Assembly: GCA_018384735.1 (NCBI GenBank)
Contig: JAHAXB010000016.1
Coordinates: 1 to 64,000, forward strand
Direction: 5' to 3'
Length of the DNA stretch: 64,000 nt
Source: Eubacteriales bacterium
Lineage (GTDB): Bacteria; Bacillota; Clostridia; Christensenellales; UBA1242
The position numbers and the translations under genes are program-made. Positions 54,619 through 64,000 of the stretch are shown here, piece by piece. The notes under the pieces were generated by a model. The model made no database searches, was not told where the DNA came from, and worked only from the letters and a program-made list of their open reading frames with translations. Position 1 is the stretch's first letter. Every line of letters begins with the position of its first letter.

Positions 54619-55589
54619 TAAAAGTTCCCCTCCTCTTCTGATGATCTCAATGACAAGCCAAGACTTGCCAATTTAGAAATAATTTCGTCAAGACTCTTGG
54701 AACCTAAGTTACGAACGCGCAACATATCTTCTTTAGATTTGCTGGTCAAATCGCGGATCGTTTTAATGTTCGCACGATTCAAGCAGTTTGCGCTACGCGG
54801 TGAAAGTTCCATATCTTCAATGCTGGTTTCGAAAATCTTTTCCACGGTTTCTTCTTTACTTTCGACGAAAGTATTGTGACCCGCCATGCCTTCAACCATA
54901 TTGATTAACAAAGTCAAATGGTCTTGGATTAACTTAGCCGCCAAAGCAACAACTTCTTTTGCTTCAACGCTGCCATTGGTCGTCAATTCAACCGTCAATT
55001 TATCGTAGTTCATATCGCCACCAACACGGCTTGGTTCAACGAAATAGTTGCATTTAACAACTGGACTATAAAGACTGTCAACAGCGATGTAACCAATGCT
55101 GTCGTGTGCACCTTTTTGGTCCTTAGCTACCACATAACCACGGCCACGTGCAACGGACAATTCCATTTTGAATTCGGTGTTGCTATCCAAAGTTGCGATT
55201 ACCAAATCTGGGTTGCAAATTTCCACCAAACTATCATGTTCAATATCTTTCGCATAAATCGGACCTGCGGTCTTTTTGTTAATATGCATCGTAGTCGTAT
55301 AGTTCAAATCGTCGGTCAAGGCCTTCAAAATCAAACTCTTAACGTTCAAGACGATGTCGGTAACGTCTTCGACTACACCTTTAACTGTTGAAAACTCGTT
55401 ATTGACACCGTTAATACGGATGGCCGTAACGGCAGTACCAGGCAAATTACCCAACGAAACGCGACGAATCATGTTACCTAAGGTTGTACCATAACCACGT
55501 TCCAAAGGTTCAATAATAAAGTGCGCACTTTTTGCTCCGGTGCTTTCGTTAACCGTAATTTTCGGTTTCATTAATTCCATTTTTAACAT
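54618..55589 (-). CDS. rpoA: RNA polymerase alpha subunit
   Basis: FIIEPLERGYGTTLGNMIRRVSLGNLPGTAVTAIRI; alpha-CTD RSANCLNRANIKTIRDL. Confidence 0.98.
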   Translation of the reverse strand: MLKMELMKPKITVNESTGAKSAHFIIEPLERGYGTTLGNMIRRVSLGNLPGTAVTAIRINGVNNEFSTVKGVVEDVTDIVLNVKSLILKALTDDLNYTTTMHINKKTAGPIYAKDIEHDSLVEICNPDLVIATLDSNTEFKMELSVARGRGYVVAKDQKGAHDSIGYIAVDSLYSPVVKCNYFVEPSRVGGDMNYDKLTVELTTNGSVEAKEVVALAAKLIQDHLTLLINMVEGMAGHNTFVESKEETVEKIFETSIEDMELSPRSANCLNRANIKTIRDLTSKSKEDMLRVRNLGSKSLDEIISKLASLGLSLRSSEEEGNF

Positions 55590-55620
55590 AATAATTTTCT
55601 CCCTTCTTTCAAATTACATT

Positions 55621-56241
55621 TTATTTAGAATACAACTCAATAATCAAGTTTTCTTGAATGTTCAAATCAATATCTTCACGGGTTGGTAATTCCAAAACTT
55701 TACCAGACAATTTAGCACCAGAAAATTCCAACCATTTTGGTAAACTCATTTTTTGGTCTTTCAAAACTTTGAAAATTTCCAAATCTTTCTTAGTTTCTTT
55801 AATTGCGATGACATCGCCTTTTTCTACTAAGTAAGATGGAATGTTGACGCTGTTACCATTGACGGTAATGTGTCCGTGTGAAACTAATTGACGGGCTTCA
55901 CTACGGCTGTCCGCAATGCCCATACGATAAACAACGTTATCCAAACGGCGTTCCAAGAATGACAACAAATTGTCACCGGTACGACCATTGGCGTTAGCAG
56001 CTTTTTCATACAAGGAATGGAATTGTTTTTCTTGTAATCCGTAAGCGCGTTTAACCTTTTGTTTTTCACGCAATTGGGTACCGTATTCTTTTTCTTTCTT
56101 ACGAGCCAAACCGTGTTGACCTGGAACAACTGGACGTTTTTCCATCGCACATTTAGCCGATAAGCAACGTTCGCCTTTCAAAAACAATTTGCAACCTTCG
56201 CGACGGCAAAGGCGGCAATCTGGACCAACATATTTTGCCAT
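55621..56241 (-). CDS. rpsD: 30S ribosomal protein S4 (zinc-type)
   Basis: MAKYVGPDCRLCRREGCKLFLKGERCLSAKCAMEKR, S4 domain. Confidence 0.97.
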   Translation of the reverse strand: MAKYVGPDCRLCRREGCKLFLKGERCLSAKCAMEKRPVVPGQHGLARKKEKEYGTQLREKQKVKRAYGLQEKQFHSLYEKAANANGRTGDNLLSFLERRLDNVVYRMGIADSRSEARQLVSHGHITVNGNSVNIPSYLVEKGDVIAIKETKKDLEIFKVLKDQKMSLPKWLEFSGAKLSGKVLELPTREDIDLNIQENLIIELYSK

Positions 56242-56243
56242 GA

Positions 56244-56660
56244 TTATTTCCTCCTTCTCTTAGGTGGTCGACAACCGTTGTGAGCAACTGGTGAAGTATC
56301 AGTAATCGACAACACTTCTAAACCTGCTTGATTAAGTGCGCGGATGGCGTTTTCACGACCAGCTCCGGGACCCTTAACAAATACATCGACTTTTAATAAA
56401 CCCATTTCTTTTGCCGTAGTCGCAGCTTTTTCCGCTGTAGTTTGAGCAGCAAACGGGGTTGATTTACGACTACCTTTGAAACCTGCGACACCCGCACTAG
56501 CCCAGTTAATTACATTACCTTGGTCATCGGTCAAAGTTACAATCGTGTTATTGAATGATGCATTGATGTATGCCTTACCCTTGGCGTTCAAAGTTTTTTT
56601 CGCTTTGCGCTTGGTAGCTGGCTTTTTTTTCATCGGTGCATTAGATTTTGCTTCTGCCAT
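56244..56660 (-). CDS. rpsK: 30S ribosomal protein S11
   Basis: [44 protein letters not shown]. Confidence 0.98.
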   Translation of the reverse strand: MAEAKSNAPMKKKPATKRKAKKTLNAKGKAYINASFNNTIVTLTDDQGNVINWASAGVAGFKGSRKSTPFAAQTTAEKAATTAKEMGLLKVDVFVKGPGAGRENAIRALNQAGLEVLSITDTSPVAHNGCRPPKRRRK

Positions 56661-56678
56661 TTATTTCCTCCTAACTCC

Positions 56679-57047
56679 TTATGCCTTGGTCCTGATAACC
56701 ATTTTCTTTGGACCTTTGCGTGTACGCGCATTTTGTTTAGTCGATTGACCGCGAACTGGTAAACCTTTACGGTGACGGATACCACGATAGCATCCGATTT
56801 CCGTTAAGCGTTTAATATCCAAAGATACTTCACGGCGCAAATCGCCTTCAGTTTTAAGATTCTTATCAATATAAGTTCTGATTTCGTTAATTTTTGCTTC
56901 CGGCACATCTTTGGTACGAATGGTCGGGTCAACCTTACATTCAGCACAAATTTTATCTGCCGTTTTTTCACCAATGCCATAGATATAGGTCAAAGCAAAT
57001 TTAATACATTTGTCTTTTGGTATATCCACACCACTAATTCTTGCCAT
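56679..57047 (-). CDS. rpsM: 30S ribosomal protein S13
   Basis: [49 protein letters not shown]. Confidence 0.98.
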   Translation of the reverse strand: MARISGVDIPKDKCIKFALTYIYGIGEKTADKICAECKVDPTIRTKDVPEAKINEIRTYIDKNLKTEGDLRREVSLDIKRLTEIGCYRGIRHRKGLPVRGQSTKQNARTRKGPKKMVIRTKA

Positions 57048-57125
57048 TGTTTTCTCCTTTTTTTTAATAATCTATAAAACGCACACCCCAAAATTGCCGC
57101 GCGGGATGTGCGGGAATTTTCGACC

Positions 57126-57260
57126 TTAACGCGGTGATTTGGACGGACGCGGTTGGCGTTGTTTATGTTTTGGGTTTTCACAAATAACCATCACAGTGCC
57201 ATTGCGTTTGATAACCTTGCATTTGTTGCAAATCGGTTTTACTCCACTTCTCACTTTCAT
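57126..57260 (-). CDS. rpmJ: 50S ribosomal protein L36 (44 aa, C-terminally extended); absent from the ORF track
   Basis: [44 protein letters not shown] translated by eye between rpsM and infA. Confidence 0.93.
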   Translation of the reverse strand: MKVRSGVKPICNKCKVIKRNGTVMVICENPKHKQRQPRPSKSPR

Positions 57261-57505
57261 TGTCCATTTCCTCCGTTATCGATTACAGATTTACTGCGCC
57301 AAGTAATACGGCCGTTGTTCAAATCGTATGGCGAAATCTCCAACTTGACCATATCACCTTCAAGGACTTTAATGTTATTTTTGTAAAGTTTTCCGGATAA
57401 GTAAGCCATAATTACATGACCATTAGACAACTTGACCTTGAACTTAGCATTACGCATAACTTCAATGACAACGCCTTCGACCTCAATCGCATCGACTTTA
57501 CTCAA
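57257..57505 (-). CDS. infA: translation initiation factor IF-1
   Basis: [65 protein letters not shown]. Confidence 0.97.
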   Translation of the reverse strand: MSKVDAIEVEGVVIEVMRNAKFKVKLSNGHVIMAYLSGKLYKNNIKVLEGDMVKLEISPYDLNNGRITWRSKSVIDNGGNGQ

Positions 57506-57611
57506 AAAACCATCCTCCCCGCTGATAAATCCACAATAACGATTATTTTACAACATTAAAAATCTTTTGTAAAGCATATTTTTGGGGATTTTGTCAAACA
57601 TTTTTCTTGAA

Positions 57612-60600
57612 TTAAATATAAGTGTCGTCATCGTCATTAGTAATCCTATCTTCCACAACACTTTTGTTCGCTACGTTAACACCCAATTTAGCCATGCGAC
57701 GTTTTTTTAAGATCACATCAACACCGATGAAGCCAAATGTCGCTACCGCCAACACGCCAACAATTGAAACTGCTAAAACAATTGGCGAAATTCCCAAACC
57801 GGCACCAGTCTTTTTTACCCCACTATTCGCCCCGTCGCTATCAGGATTGTCAGTACGGACTTTTTTAGTTTGTAAAGCAACCTCATATTCGTCCACTGCC
57901 AATTTGATTTGCTTCAAAACCGTATTCGCATATTCGCTTTCGTTATTCCACATTTTGTTAACTAGGTCACGCGCATTTTCAACTACGGTCATGTCATATT
58001 TTCCATAATCACCACTATTGCACAACGCCTGGTACTCACCTTCGACATTTTCATATTTTGCAATCAATTCAGTTACTGCGGGTAACAGCACACCCGCATC
58101 ATCAACCATCGAGTCCTTTTTGTGTGCACTTAATTCCACGTACGCACCAACATTCATCGTCATCTTACCGTTTTCATCATAAATCTTTGCGGGATTATAC
58201 AACAAAGCATAATAATATTTCCACGATTCAATCACACGTTGGAAATTATCTGCCACGAAATTTTCGTCATACGGATTGGATTCAGCATATTCCTTTACGC
58301 GGTTTTTAGCGTGCAAGTATTTTGCATACGCATCCGCCTCATACAAGAACGGATACTTGTTTTCGTCTTTGGTTTCGTCAAAAGCCGGGGTCGGCGTTGA
58401 ATTAGTTTTATCATCAGGATTGGTTTCCATCAATTTACGCGGATCAACCCGCAATGCCATAAAAAATGCTTTTAACTCGGTAATCAATTGACCATATTCA
58501 TTTGAATACACTTCAGGATGCGCACGCGCCTTCAAAGCGTACTCATACTTTTGCTTGTACGCACTACCCAAAGTATTGGTAAAATACAAAGCATAATTTT
58601 GGTAATATTCTCGATAAGTCACATTATCCAATAATTCACTTAGCGCTTCAGCATTGTTTTTCCAACCCGTATACAAAGTTAAACCTTCAGCATTACCAGT
58701 CATTTTTGCCATATCATCTTTAAAAGTCCAATGGTTCAAATCTTCATCAACAATAACACCTTTGTCGGGAGTGGCAGTATACCAACCCATAAAGACAAAA
58801 CCTTGGTCCGATGTCGGATCCGTAATTTTTGGCACCGCGCTACCAAAATATACTTCCTCCGCACTGATTAAGCGATCAATACCAGTAACTGGATCACGAT
58901 AATAATATGAAACCGGGTATTTTTGTTTTGCCCAAATCGCAATGAAAGCACGGTTCGTCGTCACGCGTTCTAGATTAAACACATAGTAACGGTTGCCGTC
59001 TTTTTTCATATAATTCTTCAAATCGCTGGGATAATTTTCAGGATTTGGTTCCACTTCCGGTTTACCATCAGCATCAAGCACAATGTGACCTTGAGCATCA
59101 TATTTACATGGCTTCCAGCCCAAGAACACATAACCATCACATTGCGGTATTCCAGGATCAGTTACATACTGTTGGTAACTACGCACAACATTTTTTTCAG
59201 AGTTGTTTTTGTTTACATAACCCGCATTGGCGTCATCGACGAAATACGCTTGCGCAAACGCCTTACCGTCACCAATGTTTAATTGTCGCGGGCGTTCATA
59301 TTTAAATGTACCACGCAAACTAACTTCTTGATAATCTTCCGAATACCAATCGTCGACATAGCCATTCGCATAAAAAGTAAAGGTATATTTCGCACCGAAC
59401 GGCTCACCCAACGCCGGCCGACCATCTTCACCATTTTTCCAACGACAGAATTGATAAACCGCTTCCAGCAATTGATCTTCAGTGTTATCGGAATCAACCG
59501 TCAAACCATTTTTTTCGTATTTCAAAATTGGTAAGGCTGCATAGAACAACAAACCTTTTTGTTCGTTTTCATGCACATCACCATTCAAAGTGTAATAATC
59601 AGCGATGTTACTCATCAATTCCTGTTTCGCGTAAGTTGTACCCACCTCGTCGGTATCACCCACGCGATGATAAATTTTGTTACTCACGAACGCATCCGCT
59701 TGATACTGCTCAACCGTATACGAACTGTAATTATAATTTAACTCGCTCATTTTGGTGCCAGCATCCGCTCCGGTACAATAGTTATAATAACCACCATTAA
59801 AACCGACGGTTGAATCAAAATTATCAGAGTTTTGATGCGTAGTGCAATACGAATACGAACTGTCGGTCGCGCAATCACCATACCCCAATACATTACGTGA
59901 TCCATCAAAATAGTACGGGTCTAAACCACCTAATTCGTGGCCAATACAACTGTTGGTCGGAAGTTTATCATAAGTAACGCGACTGTTAGTTACATCTTCC
60001 CATAAGTTTTCATAACCATGTTCGATGTTAATCACTAAATTGTTATAAAGCCAACTACCTTGAAAGCTGCGGCCAACCAAGTTACCACGGAAACGGGTAC
60101 CCATATCAAGAACCGTATCAGGAACGGTCGCCAAGTCAACACCCATAACCAAATTATTATATAACCCCGCCGCCACAACCAAGTCGCTCGCCGGTGCGAT
60201 TTGCGTACTAAAGCCCGCCACACCTCCGACATAGTAATTGCCTGCCACATCAGCAGCAATATTCGGCGTCAATTGTGCATCCTGTACCGTACAGTTAATA
60301 ATTTTACTGGAAACATTAGCTCCAACCAAACCGCCAAAATAGCCATAAGCTGCGTTGCCATAACCCGCACCTTCGCCCTGATTTATCGTCATCGCAATAC
60401 TTGGTTGTTTAGCACCGGATTTATAGATTTTAACTTTATCCAAACCCCACTGATTGGGATAAATCGTATTGATTGATTCATTCAAGTTTTTACGCGTAAA
60501 GGTCATTTTACCAACCGCACCGCCCACGCAGAAATTATGAGCATTAACATTCTTACTGCTAAAATTAATGGTCGGATTTTCAATCGTAACATTGTTAATA

Positions 60601-61301
60601 TAGGTGCTATCTGCCTCACCTGCTATAATACCGATACAAACATCAGATGGTCGGGGTGCATGTTCACTACCTTCGGTTCCCACATAAGTATAATCAATCA
60701 CCGGATCAACAAAGGTAACATTCATCACTGCACCACCAATCATTGACGCAAAAAAGCCCGCATTTTCCGGCGAAGTTACATTGTCGTATTTAATTCGCAA
60801 ACCAGAAATCTTATGGCCTTGACCATCAAAAACAATGTTACGGTTTTTGTTACGACCAATTTTTACTGGCATCCAATAGGGGTTCCATTTCTTATATTGA
60901 CCATTTTCGTCTTTAACGTTGGCACTTTCCAAACTCAAATCAATATCGTTCGACAAGCAAAAAGTATAACCTGTGTAATCTTCTGTCGAATTACTCATAC
61001 CCGTAGTCGTAATTACCAAACGCATATAAGCTAATTCTTCTGGCTTACTGATGTAAATTTTTTTTTCTTTACGTTCCATAAAGCCACCGCTATGAATCCC
61101 GCCCCCATCATCAACTTCACCCTTATAGGTTCCCCAATAACTCGTCTCATCATCGGCAGCAGCTTTTAACTTATGAGCAGCAAAACTGTTCGTCGGAACA
61201 ACCAAGTACACACCTAACCCGGACAACAAAAAAGCCAGTACCAGCAGTACGGACAAAATACCGAGGCGCCAAGCACAAACTTTCTTTTGTTGTTCCCCCA
61301 T
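57612..61301 (-). CDS. large cell-surface protein (1229 aa): signal, GLUG-like/right-handed repeats, InlB-type repeats, C-terminal TM
   Basis: N-terminal TM/signal, InlB/Listeria-Bacteroides-like PVSYYYRDPVTG...FVFMGWYTA, C-terminal ISPIVLAVSIVGVLAVATFGFIG-VILKKRR anchor. Confidence 0.75.
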   Translation of the reverse strand: MGEQQKKVCAWRLGILSVLLVLAFLLSGLGVYLVVPTNSFAAHKLKAAADDETSYWGTYKGEVDDGGGIHSGGFMERKEKKIYISKPEELAYMRLVITTTGMSNSTEDYTGYTFCLSNDIDLSLESANVKDENGQYKKWNPYWMPVKIGRNKNRNIVFDGQGHKISGLRIKYDNVTSPENAGFFASMIGGAVMNVTFVDPVIDYTYVGTEGSEHAPRPSDVCIGIIAGEADSTYINNVTIENPTINFSSKNVNAHNFCVGGAVGKMTFTRKNLNESINTIYPNQWGLDKVKIYKSGAKQPSIAMTINQGEGAGYGNAAYGYFGGLVGANVSSKIINCTVQDAQLTPNIAADVAGNYYVGGVAGFSTQIAPASDLVVAAGLYNNLVMGVDLATVPDTVLDMGTRFRGNLVGRSFQGSWLYNNLVINIEHGYENLWEDVTNSRVTYDKLPTNSCIGHELGGLDPYYFDGSRNVLGYGDCATDSSYSYCTTHQNSDNFDSTVGFNGGYYNYCTGADAGTKMSELNYNYSSYTVEQYQADAFVSNKIYHRVGDTDEVGTTYAKQELMSNIADYYTLNGDVHENEQKGLLFYAALPILKYEKNGLTVDSDNTEDQLLEAVYQFCRWKNGEDGRPALGEPFGAKYTFTFYANGYVDDWYSEDYQEVSLRGTFKYERPRQLNIGDGKAFAQAYFVDDANAGYVNKNNSEKNVVRSYQQYVTDPGIPQCDGYVFLGWKPCKYDAQGHIVLDADGKPEVEPNPENYPSDLKNYMKKDGNRYYVFNLERVTTNRAFIAIWAKQKYPVSYYYRDPVTGIDRLISAEEVYFGSAVPKITDPTSDQGFVFMGWYTATPDKGVIVDEDLNHWTFKDDMAKMTGNAEGLTLYTGWKNNAEALSELLDNVTYREYYQNYALYFTNTLGSAYKQKYEYALKARAHPEVYSNEYGQLITELKAFFMALRVDPRKLMETNPDDKTNSTPTPAFDETKDENKYPFLYEADAYAKYLHAKNRVKEYAESNPYDENFVADNFQRVIESWKYYYALLYNPAKIYDENGKMTMNVGAYVELSAHKKDSMVDDAGVLLPAVTELIAKYENVEGEYQALCNSGDYGKYDMTVVENARDLVNKMWNNESEYANTVLKQIKLAVDEYEVALQTKKVRTDNPDSDGANSGVKKTGAGLGISPIVLAVSIVGVLAVATFGFIGVDVILKKRRMAKLGVNVANKSVVEDRITNDDDDTYI

Positions 61302-61355
61302 ATCTATGGTTAGTATATATCAATCATAATATTTTAGACAAATCAATTTTTCAAC

Positions 61356-62480
61356 TTATAAACCAACACTATATTCCAATGGGCGTTTAATCTGCGTCTG
61401 CACTTTAAGATTTTTATTTATCACCTGCTTCTTAACACCGATTAAACCCTGCAAGACGTCCAACGATACTTGCGAAATTTGTTGCAAGAAACCATGACCA
61501 CTAAAGTCGCCACCCTTTTCCGCCCAGTATTCACCGATACGTGATTGGTTTTTTTTGTTACCGTTAGTACCATTCAAAGCATGACGTAAGGTCGAACTCA
61601 GATACGATGAATTACCTTCTTTGAACACATCAGGGTAAAACGGTAAGCCGGCATCAAGCAATTGTTCCGGATAAACATCAATATAATCCGCGCTACCATC
61701 TCCTTTGGGGTTAATGCATTTGGGCATATGTTTCCATTTCTGTTTCCATTCTTCATCGGAAATTTTCCAAGTAATCATTTTGGGTTGATACCACAAGGTC
61801 GTACCAGCATTATTTCCGCCGCTTTGTTTAACCCGCACATAGTACTCTCCCGCACATTGATACATTTTATTTTTCGCAAACTTACCACGATGTAAAGCCC
61901 CGCGATACCAAACTCCCGTATCAACCATGGCGCCGCTTTTTAATAATGCTTCACACTGTTCCGAATCACCAACCAAAGCGCTCGGATAATAACTAAACTC
62001 AATCGTATGCTTATTGACATCGACCTTACCGAACCCCAATGGCAATTCGCCATAGAAGTTAATTGGCTGTAAGTTCAATCGGATACCGCGCCAATCACCT
62101 TTATCGGTAACATTTACACAAGTATCATACGCCACGCCATTACCACTAACAAAGTTTACCGCGTGACAAGAATGTGCAGTACGTAAGTAATACGGCGAAG
62201 AACCATTATCATACACCGAAATCCCATTCCCAATCGCATAAGCTGTTGCCGTCATGCAACGTTCCCCTTCCGGTAACTTTTGGAAGTCCTCTAATGAATG
62301 CACATAAACATAATCCGTCGTATTCATTTTCGGATTTCCCATTTTATAGTTATTGTCTGTATTACCAATTTCCACCGGTAATAAATTCGGCATCAAGTCA
62401 ACCATTGTTAAGCGTTGTTTTTTCAACCCCATTGAGGTGAAAAGTCCTTGCATAAATTTACTTACTTTATTCGTTGTCAT
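61356..62480 (-). CDS. hypothetical protein, ~374 aa, upstream of the surface protein
   Basis: ORF with SD GAGGAAAAC before ATG at 62480; no family recognised with confidence. Confidence 0.6.
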   Translation of the reverse strand: MTTNKVSKFMQGLFTSMGLKKQRLTMVDLMPNLLPVEIGNTDNNYKMGNPKMNTTDYVYVHSLEDFQKLPEGERCMTATAYAIGNGISVYDNGSSPYYLRTAHSCHAVNFVSGNGVAYDTCVNVTDKGDWRGIRLNLQPINFYGELPLGFGKVDVNKHTIEFSYYPSALVGDSEQCEALLKSGAMVDTGVWYRGALHRGKFAKNKMYQCAGEYYVRVKQSGGNNAGTTLWYQPKMITWKISDEEWKQKWKHMPKCINPKGDGSADYIDVYPEQLLDAGLPFYPDVFKEGNSSYLSSTLRHALNGTNGNKKNQSRIGEYWAEKGGDFSGHGFLQQISQVSLDVLQGLIGVKKQVINKNLKVQTQIKRPLEYSVGL

Positions 62481-62593
62481 GATAAAGTTTTCCTCTTCCA
62501 TCTTTATTTTATCATAACCGTTCTACACAAATCAAGACCCGGCACAAAGATTTTTTATCAATTACATTGGCTTCGCGTGCGGATGAAGCCATA

Positions 62594-63832
62594 TCATTCC
62601 ATCTTGTTTTTCTTTTCATCGAAGTACACGCGGTCTTTCAAACTGTCAGGTAAATATTGCTGTTCCACGTAACCGCCGAAGTCGTGCGGATACTTGTAAA
62701 ACTTACTGGCCTCGGTATGGTTCTTCAAATATTCCGGTATTTTATCATCAGCATGATTTAGCGCGTCATCAATCGCACGGTCCATGGCAACTACCACGCG
62801 GTTATCTTTGGGTGCTCGACAAACATAGACAATGGCTTGGGTCAACGCCAAATTACCTTCCGGCATACCTAAGTTATCCAGCGCATACAAAGCCGAACAA
62901 GCTTGTACCATGGCTTGCGGGTCAACCAAACCCACATCCTCGCTAGCGTGTACAATCAAACGACGCGCGATAATTTGCGGTTGCATTCCAGCCGCGATTA
63001 AACGGTTTGCATAATACAAAGCGGCGGTCGTATCACTGCCACGTAAGCTTTTGCAAAATGCACTGAGAATGTGATAGTACAATGTCTCATCTAAATTTAA
63101 AGCCTTTTGTTGCAAGCATTCCGCCGCCACATTTTGGTCAACGACAATCTCGCCGGCTTGATTAGGTTGACTGGTAATCGCACACAATTCCAAACCATTC
63201 AAGGCACTGCGTACATCGCCGCCACACGCTTTCGCAAAATAATTAAGTGCGGCGTCATCAACTTTCATCCGATAATCGCGTAAACCTTGCGGTGCCGACA
63301 AAGCCCGTTTTAACACATTTTTAATGTCATCTTCATTCAAGCGTTTGAACTCGAACACGGTACAGCGCGACACGATAGCACGCGTCATACTGAAACTTGG
63401 GTTTTCTGTTGTACAACCAATCAAGAGCAAATAACCAGCTTCTAAGGCGCCTAACAAGGAGTCGCTTTGCGCTTTGTTCCAACGGTGGCACTCGTCCAAC
63501 AATAAATAAGTCTTTTTTCCGCTGATTTCGAAATCGGCTTTTGCTTGTTGCATCACAGTCTTAACTTCGGCAACACCAGTCGAAACTGCGTTAATTTTAA
63601 CAAACTTAGCGTTACTGCTATCCGCAATAATTTGTGCCAAAGTTGTCTTACCCGTTCCGGGTGGTCCGAAGAAAATTACGCTAGGTACGCGACCCGCTTT
63701 AATCAAACGACGCAATAATTTGCCATCCGCTAATAAATGTTGTTGTCCGACAAATTCACTTAAAACTTGCGGGCGCATTCTCTCCGCCAACGGTTTTTGT
63801 GTTTGATGCAAATTATCGAACAAAGTTTCCAT
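62594..63832 (-). CDS. rarA: replication-associated recombination protein RarA/MgsA
   Basis: PLAERMRPQVLSEFVGQQHLL, FFGPPGTGKTTLA, LLLDECHRWNKAQSDSLL, GCTTENPSF. Confidence 0.95.
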   Translation of the reverse strand: METLFDNLHQTQKPLAERMRPQVLSEFVGQQHLLADGKLLRRLIKAGRVPSVIFFGPPGTGKTTLAQIIADSSNAKFVKINAVSTGVAEVKTVMQQAKADFEISGKKTYLLLDECHRWNKAQSDSLLGALEAGYLLLIGCTTENPSFSMTRAIVSRCTVFEFKRLNEDDIKNVLKRALSAPQGLRDYRMKVDDAALNYFAKACGGDVRSALNGLELCAITSQPNQAGEIVVDQNVAAECLQQKALNLDETLYYHILSAFCKSLRGSDTTAALYYANRLIAAGMQPQIIARRLIVHASEDVGLVDPQAMVQACSALYALDNLGMPEGNLALTQAIVYVCRAPKDNRVVVAMDRAIDDALNHADDKIPEYLKNHTEASKFYKYPHDFGGYVEQQYLPDSLKDRVYFDEKKNKME

Positions 63833-63876
63833 ATCTCAATTAAACCATATTTTTCGGCACCCGCGCAAGTACAACC

Positions 63877-64000
63877 TCACAAGCGAATGTCATATTCATG
63901 ACCAACAATCAACGGTTCATTGATGTCATCTTGGTCAACATAAATACACGGGTCAACTTCCGGACTTTGCGCCGCCGTACGACAACGTGCTACGCCATCA
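63877..64000 (-). CDS. C-terminal end of a radical-SAM methylthiotransferase TRAM domain, RimO-like (truncated by window end)
   Basis: DGVARCRTAAQSPEVDPCIYVDQDDINEPLIVGHEYDIRL*; the R...APEVDG.vYv-type TRAM pattern. Confidence 0.5.
   Translation of the reverse strand, partial: DGVARCRTAAQSPEVDPCIYVDQDDINEPLIVGHEYDIRL

Noticed and set aside
1-64000. CRISPR array or Cas genes
   Set aside because: No regularly spaced 23-40 bp repeats and no Cas-like motifs were seen in any ORF.
1-64000. Alternative genetic code (UGA=Trp)
   Set aside because: TGA acts as a normal stop (e.g. the metal ATPase and 63877 genes) and Trp is encoded by TGG.

Overview
This 64 kb window looks like a chromosomal segment of an anaerobic, spore-forming, low-GC Firmicute (Clostridia-like). 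Evidence for that: PFOR, sigma-G, a YlmC/YmxH-like PRC-barrel protein, dipicolinate synthase, a SPOCS/LysM protein, Veg, and McsB/Clp. The first ~2.8 kb is an AT-rich accessory stretch with an alpha/beta hydrolase and a large serine recombinase. The rest is mostly housekeeping: ogg, obg, galU, a GlmM-like mutase, hslU/hslV, topA, dprA, comM, murG, ddl, PFOR, rseP, cdsA, frr, tsf, rpsB, ppa, ruvX, the infA-rpmJ-rpsM-rpsK-rpsD-rpoA-rplQ block and rarA. It also holds two metal P-type ATPases, a giant membrane-anchored coiled-coil protein, two large surface/secreted proteins and two tRNAs (Gly-GCC, Arg-TCT). No CRISPR array, rRNA or complete prophage was seen. The most interesting observations are: (1) a ClpC/ClpA-like ATPase lacking both the M-domain and the ClpP-docking GF loop, divergent from a mini-McsA/McsB protein-arginine-kinase pair; (2) a CD-NTase-like protein with degenerate catalytic acids in an obg/SPOR-like/NTase/ogg operon; (3) a fused DpaA-DpaB dipicolinate synthase; (4) an apparent stand-alone PolC N-terminal domain at the usual polC position after rseP; (5) hslV and hslU separated by an opposite-strand membrane protein gene; (6) a 1.44k-residue coiled-coil protein with long internal repeats; (7) widespread 3' overlap of convergent genes; and (8) promoters positioned for leaderless mRNAs. 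All homology calls are from motif recognition by eye; no database search was run.
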